A stretch of 64,000 bases of DNA from Aliamphritea ceti (GTDB lineage Bacteria; Pseudomonadota; Gammaproteobacteria; Pseudomonadales; Balneatricaceae): NCBI RefSeq assembly GCF_024347215.1, contig NZ_AP025282.1, positions 3,348,001-3,412,000 of the forward strand. Reading direction: 5' to 3'. Both the position numbers and the translations under genes were made by a program. Under the pieces are notes generated by a model, which saw only the letters and a list, made by a program, of their open reading frames with translations, made no database searches and had not been told where the DNA came from. How positions within the stretch are numbered: the stretch's first letter is position 1; each line of letters begins with the position of its first letter. This document shows positions 35,563 to 44,564 of this stretch, piece after piece.

Positions 35563-36324
35563 TTACACACCCAGATAGGTGTTTAGCAATTCAGTCTTAG
35601 CAGCCAGTTCGTGCTGCTTTACTTCTTCGACTATATGGCCGTGTTCCATCACGTAATGACGGTCGGCAATAGGCGCAGCAAAACGGAAGTTCTGCTCCAC
35701 CAGTAAAATGGTAAGCCCGCGTTCTTTGAGCATTTGCAGCACCTGAGCAAGCTTTTGCACTATGACAGGCGCCAGGCCTTCGGTTATTTCATCAAGCAAA
35801 AGAATGTTGGCACCAGTACGCAGAATTCGCGCCATCGCCAGCATCTGTTGCTCACCGCCAGACAAACGGGTGCCCTGGCTGTAGCGCCGCTCAGCTAAAT
35901 TGGGAAACAGTTCGTAGATTTCTTCGAGACACATGCCGTCAGAACGCACTTCTGGAGGCAGCATGAGATTTTCTTCAACATTAAGACTGGAAAAAATCCC
36001 CCTCTCTTCAGGGCAGTAACCTACACCAAGATGCGCAATCCGGTGTGCCGGTAACGGGATGGTGTCGGTACCATTAATATTGATCTTACCGGTGCGCCGG
36101 CCAACCATATTCATAATGGCTTTTAGTGTGGTAGAACGGCCTGCACCGTTACGGCCCAGCAGTGTTACCAGCTCTCCCTGCATGATCGTCATATCTATGC
36201 CATGGAGAATATGTGACTCACCGTAGTACGCATGCAAATCATGGATACGGATCTTTTCACCGGTACTGTTTTTTGCAGTACGCAGCAGCTCTTCGCCAGG
36301 AGGATTCATAACTGTGCTGTTCAT
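35563..36324 (-). CDS. livF: Branched-chain-type ABC ATPase LivF, Walker A lysine replaced
   Basis: 253 residues. The signature LSGGEQQMLAMARI and Walker B LLLDEITEGLAP are normal for LivF. Walker A reads GRNGAGRSTT: the lysine that contacts ATP phosphates is arginine (codon CGT, read directly). The partner LivG keeps a normal GPNGAGKTT. The start overlaps the livG stop in a TAATG arrangement. The N-terminal 25 residues before the domain are longer than usual. I recall other LivF homologues with arginine here, so it may be a subfamily trait. Confidence 0.9.
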   Translation of the reverse strand: MNSTVMNPPGEELLRTAKNSTGEKIRIHDLHAYYGESHILHGIDMTIMQGELVTLLGRNGAGRSTTLKAIMNMVGRRTGKININGTDTIPLPAHRIAHLGVGYCPEERGIFSSLNVEENLMLPPEVRSDGMCLEEIYELFPNLAERRYSQGTRLSGGEQQMLAMARILRTGANILLLDEITEGLAPVIVQKLAQVLQMLKERGLTILLVEQNFRFAAPIADRHYVMEHGHIVEEVKQHELAAKTELLNTYLGV

Positions 36325-37118
36325 TACACGACCTCCTTTTCAGGTACTGCTTCTGCCTGATGATCATCAGCTTCTACGCCCATATAGGCTTCACGTACCT
36401 GAGGGTTCTGTGACACTTCTGCATAATCACCTTCAGTCAGAATGGCGCCACGCTGTAGCACTGTTATGGTGTCTGCGAGCTTAGCGACCACGTGAAGGTT
36501 ATGCTCAACCATCAGAATGGTACGGTCTTTGGAAACTTGTTTGATCAGGTCAGCAACAACACTGACATCCTCATGTCCCATGCCCTGTGTCGGCTCATCA
36601 AGCAACAGCATCTCAGGCTCAAGCGCCAACGTAGTCGCAATCTCGAGAGCCCGTTTGCGGCCATAAGAAAGATCAACTGTGACGGTATTGGCAAAGCTCT
36701 TCAGCCCTACCTGATCAAGTAACTCCATCGCCCGGTCATTCAGCTTGTTAAGCACTTTATCGGAGGTCCAGAAGTGGAAACTGTTGCCCTCTTTACGTTG
36801 CAGAGCAATGCGTACGTTCTCTAATACACTCAGGTGTGGAAACACAGCCGATATCTGAAAGGAACGCACTATCCCCCTTCGGGCAATAGCTGCCGACTTC
36901 AGCGAAGTGATGTCCGCACCGTTATAGAGAATCTGGCCCTTTGTAGGCGTCAGAAACTTCGTCAGCAAATTAAACACTGTTGTTTTACCGGCACCATTCG
37001 GGCCGATCAGAGCGTGGATAGTGCCCCGCTCAACCTTAAGATTGACATCATCAACGGCAGTAAAGCCTTTGAATTCTTTCACCAGATGTCGGGTTTCGAG
37101 AACGTAATCAGCAGTCAT
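36324..37118 (-). CDS. livG: Branched-chain-type ABC ATPase LivG
   Basis: 264 residues with Walker A GPNGAGKTTVFNLL near residue 39, the LivG signature LSYGRKRALEIATTL and Walker B MLLLDEPTQGM near 167. The C-terminal extension with AYMGVEADDHQAEA is LivG-like. It is the first gene of the importer operon: livG, livF, binding protein, livH, livM, thiolase. The operon is divergent from liuR, with 295 bp between them. Confidence 0.93.
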   Translation of the reverse strand: MTADYVLETRHLVKEFKGFTAVDDVNLKVERGTIHALIGPNGAGKTTVFNLLTKFLTPTKGQILYNGADITSLKSAAIARRGIVRSFQISAVFPHLSVLENVRIALQRKEGNSFHFWTSDKVLNKLNDRAMELLDQVGLKSFANTVTVDLSYGRKRALEIATTLALEPEMLLLDEPTQGMGHEDVSVVADLIKQVSKDRTILMVEHNLHVVAKLADTITVLQRGAILTEGDYAEVSQNPQVREAYMGVEADDHQAEAVPEKEVV

Positions 37119-37207
37119 TCGTAACCGGCCTCTTGTTATTTTTGTTGTATTAAGAACCGTTCAAATTGTCTGGTACGTTCCTGAGCGGCTAGATGAAACT
37201 AGCAATT

Positions 37208-37219
37208 ACCCCTAGGGGT
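37208..37219. promoter_or_regulatory. 12-bp palindrome upstream of livG
   Basis: ACCCCTAGGGGT is a perfect palindrome about 90 bp upstream of the livG start. It could be an operator for the importer operon. The regulator is unknown. Confidence 0.35.
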
Positions 37220-37347
37220 TAACAAGTACTACTTTAGTATAATACGCATATTTTTATCCCAAAAAAATCACTATTAATACTTAAAAATCAATAATTTAAT
37301 ACAACTCATACACAAGCCTCTAATACATTAGTCAAAAATAAACATGC

Positions 37348-37376
37348 TTTACGTTTACGTAAACTTACTCTATATT
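37348..37376 (+). promoter_or_regulatory. liuR promoter with LiuR-like operator
   Basis: The perfect palindrome GTTTACGTAAAC (37353-37364) sits between a TTTACG -35 (37348-37353) and a TATATT -10 (37371-37376), spaced 17 bp; a 19-bp spacing to an overlapping TATTCG is also possible. Known LiuR sites contain a similar TTTACG/CGTAAA core. Autoregulation and control of the liu operon are inferred. Confidence 0.65.
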
Positions 37377-37413
37377 CGAATCATCTTAGGTTTTCAGACA
37401 AATACGAGCAGTT

Positions 37414-37818
37414 ATGAGTAAAACCACTTTTACAATCCGAGATCTGGCCAGCGAGTTTGATGTGACAACCCGCAGCATTCGCTTTTATGAAGATCAGGGT
37501 TTGCTATTTCCAACCCGCAAAGGTCAGACACGCATATACAGCAGCCAGGACAGAGTCCGCCTGAAACTGATTCTTCGCGGCAAGCGTTTAGGCTTCTCTC
37601 TGGCAGAAAGCAAAGAACTATTTGAACTCTGGGATCAGACACCCGGCGGCAGCATGAAACAGCTGGAACGCCTGCAGGCAAAAATTACGGAAAAGAAACA
37701 GGCGCTGAAACAGCAACTTAACGATATCGCTATGTTGCAGATCGAACTGGACAGCGCCGAATCGCGCTGTCAGTCAGCGATGCAGGCGCTTATTTCTCAG
37801 GAACAAAAAGCGCAATAG
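37414..37818 (+). CDS. liuR: MerR-family regulator of leucine catabolism
   Basis: 134 residues. The MerR helix-turn-helix occupies residues 6-45 (FTIRDLASEFDVTTRSIRFY) with EDQGLLFPTRKGQTRIYS as the wing. A coiled-coil dimer helix follows (about 82-125). No metal-binding cysteine cluster is present; a single cysteine is at the far end. It is the first gene before liuA, 51 bp upstream, the same place LiuR holds in Pseudomonas and Shewanella. A palindrome in its promoter is the likely binding site. Confidence 0.9.
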   Translation: MSKTTFTIRDLASEFDVTTRSIRFYEDQGLLFPTRKGQTRIYSSQDRVRLKLILRGKRLGFSLAESKELFELWDQTPGGSMKQLERLQAKITEKKQALKQQLNDIAMLQIELDSAESRCQSAMQALISQEQKAQ

Positions 37819-37869
37819 ATCAGCACTGTCTGAGCAACCACACAACCATAAGAAACAGGTAACAACGCG

Positions 37870-39036
37870 ATGATCTCACAATACAACACCCTGAATTTTG
37901 GCCTTGGTGAAACCCTCGACATGCTGCGTGATCAGATCAACAGCTTTGCCGCAGAAGAGATTGCCCCCCGTGCCGAAGAGATCGACCGGGAAAATGCCTT
38001 TCCAATGGATCTGTGGCGTAAGTTTGGTGGTATGGGCTTACTGGGTATTACCGTTAAGGAAGAATACGGTGGCGTTGATATGGGTTATCTGGCCCACGTC
38101 ATTGCTATGGAAGAGATCAGCCGTGCTTCTGCTTCTGTAGGCTTGTCATACGGCGCGCACTCTAATTTGTGTGTCAACCAGATACATCGCAACGGCAACG
38201 AAGAACAGAAACAAAAATACCTGCCTAAGCTGATCAGCGGTGAGCATATCGGTGCACTGGCAATGTCTGAGCCGAATGCAGGTTCGGACGTTGTCTCGAT
38301 GAAACTGCATGCAACAGACAATGGCGATCATTACCTGCTTAACGGTAACAAGATGTGGATCACTAACGGTCCAGACGCCCACACTTACGTTATCTATGCC
38401 AAGACCGATGTAAACGCTGGCCCGAAAGGTATTACCGCATTCATTGTGGAACGTGACTTTGCCGGTTTCTCCCGCCATCAAAAACTCGACAAGCTGGGCA
38501 TGCGTGGCTCCAACACCTGTGAGCTGGTATTCGATAACTGCCCGGTCCCTAAAGAAAATGTGCTGGGTGAATTAAACGGTGGTGTCCGGGTGCTCATGAG
38601 CGGTCTGGATTATGAGCGTCTGGTGTTATCCGGCGGACCACTGGGCATCATGCAGGCTGCAATGGACATCGTTGTACCTTATATCCGTGACCGTCAGCAA
38701 TTCGGTCAGTCTATCGGTGAGTTCCAGCTGGTACAGGGTAAAGTCGCCGATATGTATACCCTGATGAACGCTTGTAAATCTTACACATACACCGTTGCCC
38801 GTTCAGCAGAACGTGGCGAAGCCACCCGTAAAGATTGTGCAGGTGTCATTTTGTATACCGCAGAAACCGCCACCAAGCTCGCACTGGATGCCATTCAGTT
38901 ACTGGGCGGTAACGGGTATATCAACGAATTTCCTACCGGCCGCCTGCTGCGAGATGCAAAGCTTTATGAAATCGGCGCCGGTACCTCAGAAATCCGCCGC
39001 ATGCTGATCGGCCGCGAGCTGTTTCTGAATAAATAA
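37870..39036 (+). CDS. liuA: Isovaleryl-CoA dehydrogenase
   Basis: 388 residues, full-length acyl-CoA dehydrogenase. The FAD site ALAMSEPNAGSDVVSMKL is at about 132-149. The catalytic base of isovaleryl-CoA dehydrogenases is the glutamate in GLDYERLVLSGG near residue 250, which is present; the usual C-terminal glutamate position holds a non-acidic residue in IGAGTSEIRRMLIG. It converts isovaleryl-CoA to 3-methylcrotonyl-CoA and gives electrons to ETF. It is followed by a terminator-like hairpin before liuB. Confidence 0.95.
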   Translation: MISQYNTLNFGLGETLDMLRDQINSFAAEEIAPRAEEIDRENAFPMDLWRKFGGMGLLGITVKEEYGGVDMGYLAHVIAMEEISRASASVGLSYGAHSNLCVNQIHRNGNEEQKQKYLPKLISGEHIGALAMSEPNAGSDVVSMKLHATDNGDHYLLNGNKMWITNGPDAHTYVIYAKTDVNAGPKGITAFIVERDFAGFSRHQKLDKLGMRGSNTCELVFDNCPVPKENVLGELNGGVRVLMSGLDYERLVLSGGPLGIMQAAMDIVVPYIRDRQQFGQSIGEFQLVQGKVADMYTLMNACKSYTYTVARSAERGEATRKDCAGVILYTAETATKLALDAIQLLGGNGYINEFPTGRLLRDAKLYEIGAGTSEIRRMLIGRELFLNK

Positions 39037-39103
39037 ACCGCATTGCGGGAAACCGGGCATTTTTTGCTGAGCTCACAGGAATCACCATTCTGAAGAGAGC
39101 CTT

Positions 39104-39131
39104 GCGTGGGGATACCCTCCCCACGCCTTTT
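39104..39131 (+). terminator. Terminator-like hairpin between liuA and liuB
   Basis: GCGTGGGGA and TCCCCACGC form a perfect nine-bp GC-rich stem around TACCC, followed directly by CTTTTT. It meets the usual criteria for an intrinsic terminator yet sits inside an otherwise continuous operon, so it may only partly stop transcription. Confidence 0.75.
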
Positions 39132-39161
39132 TCAGCAAAGCGAACAGGAGATGGCTAGACC

Positions 39162-40769
39162 ATGGCTTTACTCAACAGCAAGATTAATCCGCGCAGCGAA
39201 GAGTACCTCGCTAACTATGAAGCAATGGCCAGCGCTGTTGCCGATCTGCGCGACAAAACCGCCCAGGTTGAACTGGGTGGCGGTCATAAATATCAGGAAC
39301 GCCATTTATCCCGTGGCAAATTGCTCCCCCGTGATCGTATTAACACTCTGTTAGATGAAGGCTCCGCATTCCTGGAGCTGTCACAACTGGCAGCCTATAA
39401 GGTATATGCTGACGACGTCCCTGCCGCAGGCATCATTACAGGTGTTGGCCGGGTCAGTGGTCAGGAATGCATGATCATCGCCAATGATGCCACCGTAAAA
39501 GGCGGTACTTACTTTCCACTGACGGTCAAAAAACATCTGCGCGCCCAGGAAATTGCCGAGCAGAATAATCTGCCCTGCATTTATCTGGTGGATTCCGGCG
39601 GGGCTAACTTACCGCAACAGGATGAGGTCTTTCCGGACAGGGATCACTTTGGCCGTATTTTCTATAATCAGGCGCGCATGTCATCCCTGGGCATTCCACA
39701 GATTGCTGTCGTAATGGGACTTTGTACCGCCGGTGGTGCTTATGTCCCCGCCATGGCAGACGAATCCATTATCGTACGTGAACAAGGCAGTATTTTCCTT
39801 GCTGGTCCGCCATTAGTTAAAGCCGCTACCGGTGAAGTCGTCAGCGCGGAAGACCTAGGGGGTGCCGACGTCCATTGCCGTACTTCTGGCGTTGCAGATC
39901 ATTATGCTGAAAACGACGAACACGCTCTGCAGATTGCCCGCAGCTGTATTGCTAACCTGAACCGGCGTAAAGACATTAAGCTAAATACCCGCCCGGCACA
40001 GGCGCCGCGATTTGATGCAGAAGAACTCTACGGCATTGTCGGTACTGACCTGAGAAAACCCTTTGATGTCAGAGAGGTTATCGCCCGCCTTGTGGACAAC
40101 TCTGAATTTGACGAGTTTAAACAGCTTTACGGCACAACACTTGTCACTGGCTTCGCACACATATTCGGCTACCCTGTCGGCATTGTGGCAAATAATGGCA
40201 TCTTATTCGGGGAATCTGCTCAAAAAGGTGCGCACTTCATTGAGCTATGCTGCCAGCGCAAGATCCCCCTGCTTTTCCTGCAGAACATTACTGGCTTCAT
40301 GGTCGGTCAGAAATATGAGTCAGAAGGTATCGCTAAGCACGGCGCGAAAATGGTAACCGCGGTTGCCTGCGCAAATGTACCTAAATTTACCGTGCTTATT
40401 GGTGGCAGCTTCGGTGCCGGTAACTATGGTATGTGTGGCCGGGCATATAGCCCTAACATGTTATGGATGTGGCCTAACGCGCGTATTTCAGTCATGGGTG
40501 GCGAACAGGCCGCTGGTGTACTTGCGACCGTCAAACGCGACAACATTGAGCGCAACGGTGACAGCTGGTCCGCTGAAGAAGAAGCCACATTCAAACAACC
40601 AGTTATCGACACCTACGATGCCCAGGGACACCCTTACTACGCCAGCGCCCGCTTGTGGGATGACGGTGTCATTGACCCTCGCCAAACCCGTGAAGTAGTC
40701 GGTATGGGTTTATCTGCTGCTCTTAACAAACCTATTGATGAAACCCGCTTCGGCGTGTTCCGCATGTGA
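39162..40769 (+). CDS. liuB: 3-methylcrotonyl-CoA carboxylase, beta (carboxyltransferase) subunit
   Basis: 535 residues, standard length. The carboxyltransferase domain is clear: GGGHKYQERHLSRGKLLPRD near residue 38, YLVDSGGANLPQQDEVFPDR at about 143-162, GLCTAGGAYVPAMADESI and in the C-terminal half GGSFGAGNYGMCGRAYSPN. The FLQNITGFMVGQKYE segment is typical of MCC. It transfers the carboxyl from biotin on LiuD to 3-methylcrotonyl-CoA. AGGAG precedes the ATG. Confidence 0.96.
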   Translation: MALLNSKINPRSEEYLANYEAMASAVADLRDKTAQVELGGGHKYQERHLSRGKLLPRDRINTLLDEGSAFLELSQLAAYKVYADDVPAAGIITGVGRVSGQECMIIANDATVKGGTYFPLTVKKHLRAQEIAEQNNLPCIYLVDSGGANLPQQDEVFPDRDHFGRIFYNQARMSSLGIPQIAVVMGLCTAGGAYVPAMADESIIVREQGSIFLAGPPLVKAATGEVVSAEDLGGADVHCRTSGVADHYAENDEHALQIARSCIANLNRRKDIKLNTRPAQAPRFDAEELYGIVGTDLRKPFDVREVIARLVDNSEFDEFKQLYGTTLVTGFAHIFGYPVGIVANNGILFGESAQKGAHFIELCCQRKIPLLFLQNITGFMVGQKYESEGIAKHGAKMVTAVACANVPKFTVLIGGSFGAGNYGMCGRAYSPNMLWMWPNARISVMGGEQAAGVLATVKRDNIERNGDSWSAEEEATFKQPVIDTYDAQGHPYYASARLWDDGVIDPRQTREVVGMGLSAALNKPIDETRFGVFRM

Positions 40770-40785
40770 TCAGGAGGGATCAGAT

Positions 40786-41571
40786 ATGACCAACAGTCAG
40801 GTACTTTTCAGCTTCACTGACGGCGTCGCGGAACTCACGCTCAACCGTCCGGAAGTGCATAACGCTTTCGATGACAACATCATCGAAGCACTTATCAGCC
40901 ATCTGGAAATCGCGGCGGACCTGCCCGACCTGCGAGTGCTGATCCTCCGCTCCGCCGGTAAGAACTTTTCCGCTGGGGCCGATCTGGCGTGGATGCGCCG
41001 CATGGCTGACAACAGCCATGACGATAATTTAAAAGATGCCCACCGGCTGGCCAGACTAATGCAACTGCTGAATGACTTTAACCGCCCGACTATCGCGCAG
41101 ATTCAGGGCGTCGCTTACGGTGGCGCAGTGGGTCTGGCGGCTTGTTGTGACATAGTGATCGCCAGCGAGACAAGTAAGTTTTGCCTCAGTGAAGTTCGCA
41201 TTGGCCTGATCCCCGCAGTCATCAGCCCTTATGTTATCCGCGCCATTGGTGAACGCCAGGCACGTCGCTATTTCATATCAGCCGAGCCTTTCAGCGCACA
41301 ACAGGCGATGCATTTCGGACTAGTACATGAAGTCGTTGCCGAAGACCAGTTACAAAGCAGTGCCGACGACATGATCACCAAACTGCTACAGAACAGTCCT
41401 CAGGGCATGTACGCCGCTAAACAGCTTATTCAGGCGGTCAGCCAGCAACCGATAAATGACACACTGATTGCTGATACCGCCAACCGTATTGCCGACATCC
41501 GGGTTAGCTCCGAAGGTCAGGAAGGCTTAAGCGCCTTTCTGGAGAAACGCACCCCGGCTTGGATTAAATAA
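40786..41571 (+). CDS. liuC: 3-methylglutaconyl-CoA hydratase
   Basis: 261 residues from the ATG at 40786, which has a strong AGGAGG eight bases upstream; the frame can be read from 40735, but that overlaps liuB. It is a crotonase-fold enzyme with SAGKNFSAGADLAWMRRMAD (about 59-78) and GVAYGGAVGLAACCDIVIAS near residue 108. It hydrates 3-methylglutaconyl-CoA to HMG-CoA, the step after LiuBD. Its place between liuB and liuD matches the liu gene order of other gammaproteobacteria. Confidence 0.93.
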   Translation: MTNSQVLFSFTDGVAELTLNRPEVHNAFDDNIIEALISHLEIAADLPDLRVLILRSAGKNFSAGADLAWMRRMADNSHDDNLKDAHRLARLMQLLNDFNRPTIAQIQGVAYGGAVGLAACCDIVIASETSKFCLSEVRIGLIPAVISPYVIRAIGERQARRYFISAEPFSAQQAMHFGLVHEVVAEDQLQSSADDMITKLLQNSPQGMYAAKQLIQAVSQQPINDTLIADTANRIADIRVSSEGQEGLSAFLEKRTPAWIK

Positions 41572-41605
41572 TAAGGGTTAAAAACTAAGGATTAAGGACC
41601 ACACA

Positions 41606-43600
41606 ATGTTCAATAAAATTCTTATTGCCAACCGCGGCGAAATCGCTTGCCGGGTAATTCAGACAGCCCGTGCAATGGGTATACGCACAGTGGCAGTTTA
41701 CTCCGAAGCCGATGCTCAGGCCCGACATGTAAAAATGGCTGATGAAGCCTTTTTGCTTGGCCCTGCTCCAAGTACCGAAAGCTACCTGCGAAGCGACAAA
41801 ATATTAGACATTGCCATCAGTAGCGGTGCCCAGGCGATTCATCCTGGTTATGGTTTTCTCTCAGAGAATGCTGAGTTTGCCGCCGCCTGCGCCAAAGCCA
41901 ATGTCGTTTTCATCGGTCCGCCAACCGGTGCAATTGAAGCAATGGGCTCAAAATCTGCCGCTAAACAGATTATGTCTGAAGCATCTGTTCCGCTGGTTCC
42001 GGGTTATCACGATGCCGATCAGAGCGACGCAACACTTAAAGCTGAATCAGAAAAATGTGGCTACCCGCAGCTGTTGAAAGCCGTTGCCGGTGGCGGTGGT
42101 AAAGGCATGCGGGTAGTAAACAACCTGCTGGAATTCCCGGAAGCGCTGGAATCGGCCCGCCGGGAGGCCAGTAATGCCTTTGGCAATCCTGATATGCTCA
42201 TTGAGCGTTATCTGACGCAGCCACGCCACGTAGAAATTCAGGTATTTTGCGACACTCTTGGCGCGGGAATTTATCTGGCAGAACGGGACTGTTCTGTACA
42301 GCGTCGCCATCAGAAAGTCATTGAAGAAGCGCCTGCACCGGGCCTTAGCGACGCCGACCGCAAAGCCATGGGCGAAGCAGCCGTACGGGCTGCACAGGCG
42401 ATAAATTATGTTGGCGCCGGTACGGTGGAGTTCCTCTATGACACCGACGGTTCCTTCTATTTCATGGAAATGAATACCCGCTTGCAAGTAGAGCATCCGG
42501 TGACAGAAATGATTACCGGGCTGGACTTGGTAGAGTGGCAACTTCGTATTGCAGCCGGTGAAGCCCTGCCTCTGTGCCAGAGTCAGGTGACAATTAACGG
42601 CCATTCACTGGAAGCCCGGGTATACGCTGAAGACCCTAACAACGATTTTTTACCGGCAACGGGTATGCTCCACTACCTGAAAACACCTCAGGAGAATGCG
42701 CATGTTCGGGTAGATACCGGCGTCCTTCAGGGGGATGAAGTCAGTGTGTATTACGATCCGATGATCGCAAAACTGATTGTTTGGGACACCGACAGAGAAC
42801 GTGCAATCAACCGCATGGTCAGCGCACTGGAAGATTATAAAATTGCCGGCCTGACCACTAACCTGAGCTTTTTGCACAAACTAGCTGACAGCCAACCATT
42901 CAGAGATTGTCAGTTGGATACCGGTTTTATTGAAACCCATCAGGCCTTACTTTTCCCTGACAGTCAGGCAGATACAGCCCGTTGGCTGGCGATTGCGGCA
43001 GTGTGTTTTGCTGCTAACAATCAGCAAAACAATACACAACCAGCTGATCCAGACTCACCTTTCAGTAACTCTGATAGCTGGCGCTTAAACAGTAGCTATG
43101 CCCGCCCACTGACGCTGATCTTTAAAGATGGCCAGAGCGATACCAATGCCACACTCACAGTGCAAAGTAATGGTAACCGGTACAGCATTACTAACCATGA
43201 TCAGCAGTTAGAGTTAGAAGCACACTTAAGCGACGACCAGTTAAATATTACCCTCAATGACCACCGGCAAACGCTGGACGTCTGTTTTAACGGCGACCAG
43301 CTAACCCTGTTTGCCGGCGCTGAACAATTTAGCTGTCAACGCCACAGAGAAGATTTTGGCAGCAATGCTCACGACAGTGGCAACAGCCTAAACGCCCCAA
43401 TGAATGGTGCAGTCGTCGCTGTACTGGTAGAAACCGGGGCTAAAGTCGCTGCCGGAGATACTCTGGTTATCATGGAAGCCATGAAAATGGAGCACAGCCT
43501 TAAAGCACCTCACGACGGCACAGTTGCTGAAATTTTCTATCAGGAAGGCGAGCTGGTTGATGACGGCGCGGAACTGATCGCACTGGAAGCGGAGGACTGA
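41606..43600 (+). CDS. liuD: 3-methylcrotonyl-CoA carboxylase, alpha (biotin carboxylase/carrier) subunit
   Basis: 664 residues, normal for MCC alpha. The biotin carboxylase domain spans about 1-450 (FNKILIANRGEIACRVI, AVAGGGGKGMRVV, MEMNTRLQVEHPVTEMITG). A middle region of about 130 residues is variable and Asn/Asp-rich. The biotinyl domain ends the protein with biotinylated Lys627 in EAMKMEHS. It supplies carboxybiotin to LiuB. It ends two bases before the liuE start. Confidence 0.96.
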   Translation: MFNKILIANRGEIACRVIQTARAMGIRTVAVYSEADAQARHVKMADEAFLLGPAPSTESYLRSDKILDIAISSGAQAIHPGYGFLSENAEFAAACAKANVVFIGPPTGAIEAMGSKSAAKQIMSEASVPLVPGYHDADQSDATLKAESEKCGYPQLLKAVAGGGGKGMRVVNNLLEFPEALESARREASNAFGNPDMLIERYLTQPRHVEIQVFCDTLGAGIYLAERDCSVQRRHQKVIEEAPAPGLSDADRKAMGEAAVRAAQAINYVGAGTVEFLYDTDGSFYFMEMNTRLQVEHPVTEMITGLDLVEWQLRIAAGEALPLCQSQVTINGHSLEARVYAEDPNNDFLPATGMLHYLKTPQENAHVRVDTGVLQGDEVSVYYDPMIAKLIVWDTDRERAINRMVSALEDYKIAGLTTNLSFLHKLADSQPFRDCQLDTGFIETHQALLFPDSQADTARWLAIAAVCFAANNQQNNTQPADPDSPFSNSDSWRLNSSYARPLTLIFKDGQSDTNATLTVQSNGNRYSITNHDQQLELEAHLSDDQLNITLNDHRQTLDVCFNGDQLTLFAGAEQFSCQRHREDFGSNAHDSGNSLNAPMNGAVVAVLVETGAKVAAGDTLVIMEAMKMEHSLKAPHDGTVAEIFYQEGELVDDGAELIALEAED

Positions 43601-43602
43601 AC

Positions 43603-44511
43603 ATGGCCCTGCCGAGTAATGTTCGCCTGTTCGAAATGGGTCCCCGAGACGGCCTGCAAAACGAACCCGGCGATCCAATTGCCACTGCGATCAAAATAGA
43701 ACTGATCAACCGACTCAGTGACACCGGCCTGACAAACATCGAAGCCACCAGCTTTGTTTCGCCACGCTGGGTGCCCCAAATGGCCGATGCCAGCTCAGTA
43801 ATGGCAGGTATCAAACGTCAATCCGGCGTTAGTTACAGTGCACTTACCCCCAACCTGAAAGGCCTGGAAGCCGCAATTGCCGCCGGAGTTGATGAAGTCG
43901 CTGTATTTGGTGCCGCTTCAGAAAGCTTCACACAAAAAAATATTAACTGCTCGATAGCTGAAAGCATCGAACGCTTTACCCCGGTTATCGAACTGGCTCG
44001 CCAGCACGACATAAGAGTGCGCGGTTATGTTTCGACCGTTCTTGGCTGCCCCTATGAAGGTGATATCCAACCGGAAAAAGTCGCTAATGTGTGTGACCTG
44101 CTGTACCAGCTTGGCTGCTATGAAATATCACTGGGCGACACCATTGGTACCGGCACACCGCTGAAGGCCAAGCAGATGTTAGAAGCCGTCTGCAAATATG
44201 TGCCTGTAAGCCATCTTGCTGCACACTTTCATGACACTTATGGCCAGGCCCTCGCCAACTTATATGCAGTCCTGGAAGAAGGCGTTGCGGTCATCGACAG
44301 TTCAGTGGCCGGGCTTGGCGGCTGCCCTTATGCCCACGGCGCTTCAGGCAATGTCGCCAGTGAAGACGTACTCTACATGCTACAAGGGTTAGGCATCACT
44401 ACTGGTATCGATTTACAGAAAATGGTCACCACAGGACACTGGATCAGCGCCCAGCTAGGTCGCCGCTCTGGATCTAAAGTTGCATTGGCTACTAGTCAGC
44501 CAAGCAGTTAA
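43603..44511 (+). CDS. liuE: Hydroxymethylglutaryl-CoA lyase
   Basis: 302 residues. All lyase motifs are seen: FEMGPRDGLQNEPG at the start, YVSTVLGCPYEGD near residue 145, AAHFHDTYGQALAN with the metal-binding HxH, and GLGGCPYAHGASGNVASEDV with the catalytic loop cysteine near residue 243. It splits HMG-CoA to acetoacetate and acetyl-CoA, the last step of the liu pathway. A GGAGG within the end of liuD serves as its ribosome binding site. Confidence 0.96.
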   Translation: MALPSNVRLFEMGPRDGLQNEPGDPIATAIKIELINRLSDTGLTNIEATSFVSPRWVPQMADASSVMAGIKRQSGVSYSALTPNLKGLEAAIAAGVDEVAVFGAASESFTQKNINCSIAESIERFTPVIELARQHDIRVRGYVSTVLGCPYEGDIQPEKVANVCDLLYQLGCYEISLGDTIGTGTPLKAKQMLEAVCKYVPVSHLAAHFHDTYGQALANLYAVLEEGVAVIDSSVAGLGGCPYAHGASGNVASEDVLYMLQGLGITTGIDLQKMVTTGHWISAQLGRRSGSKVALATSQPSS

Positions 44512-44564
44512 ATAAGATAGCTACAGCAAAAAATAAATATAAGAAACGCTATAAGGAGATACAG

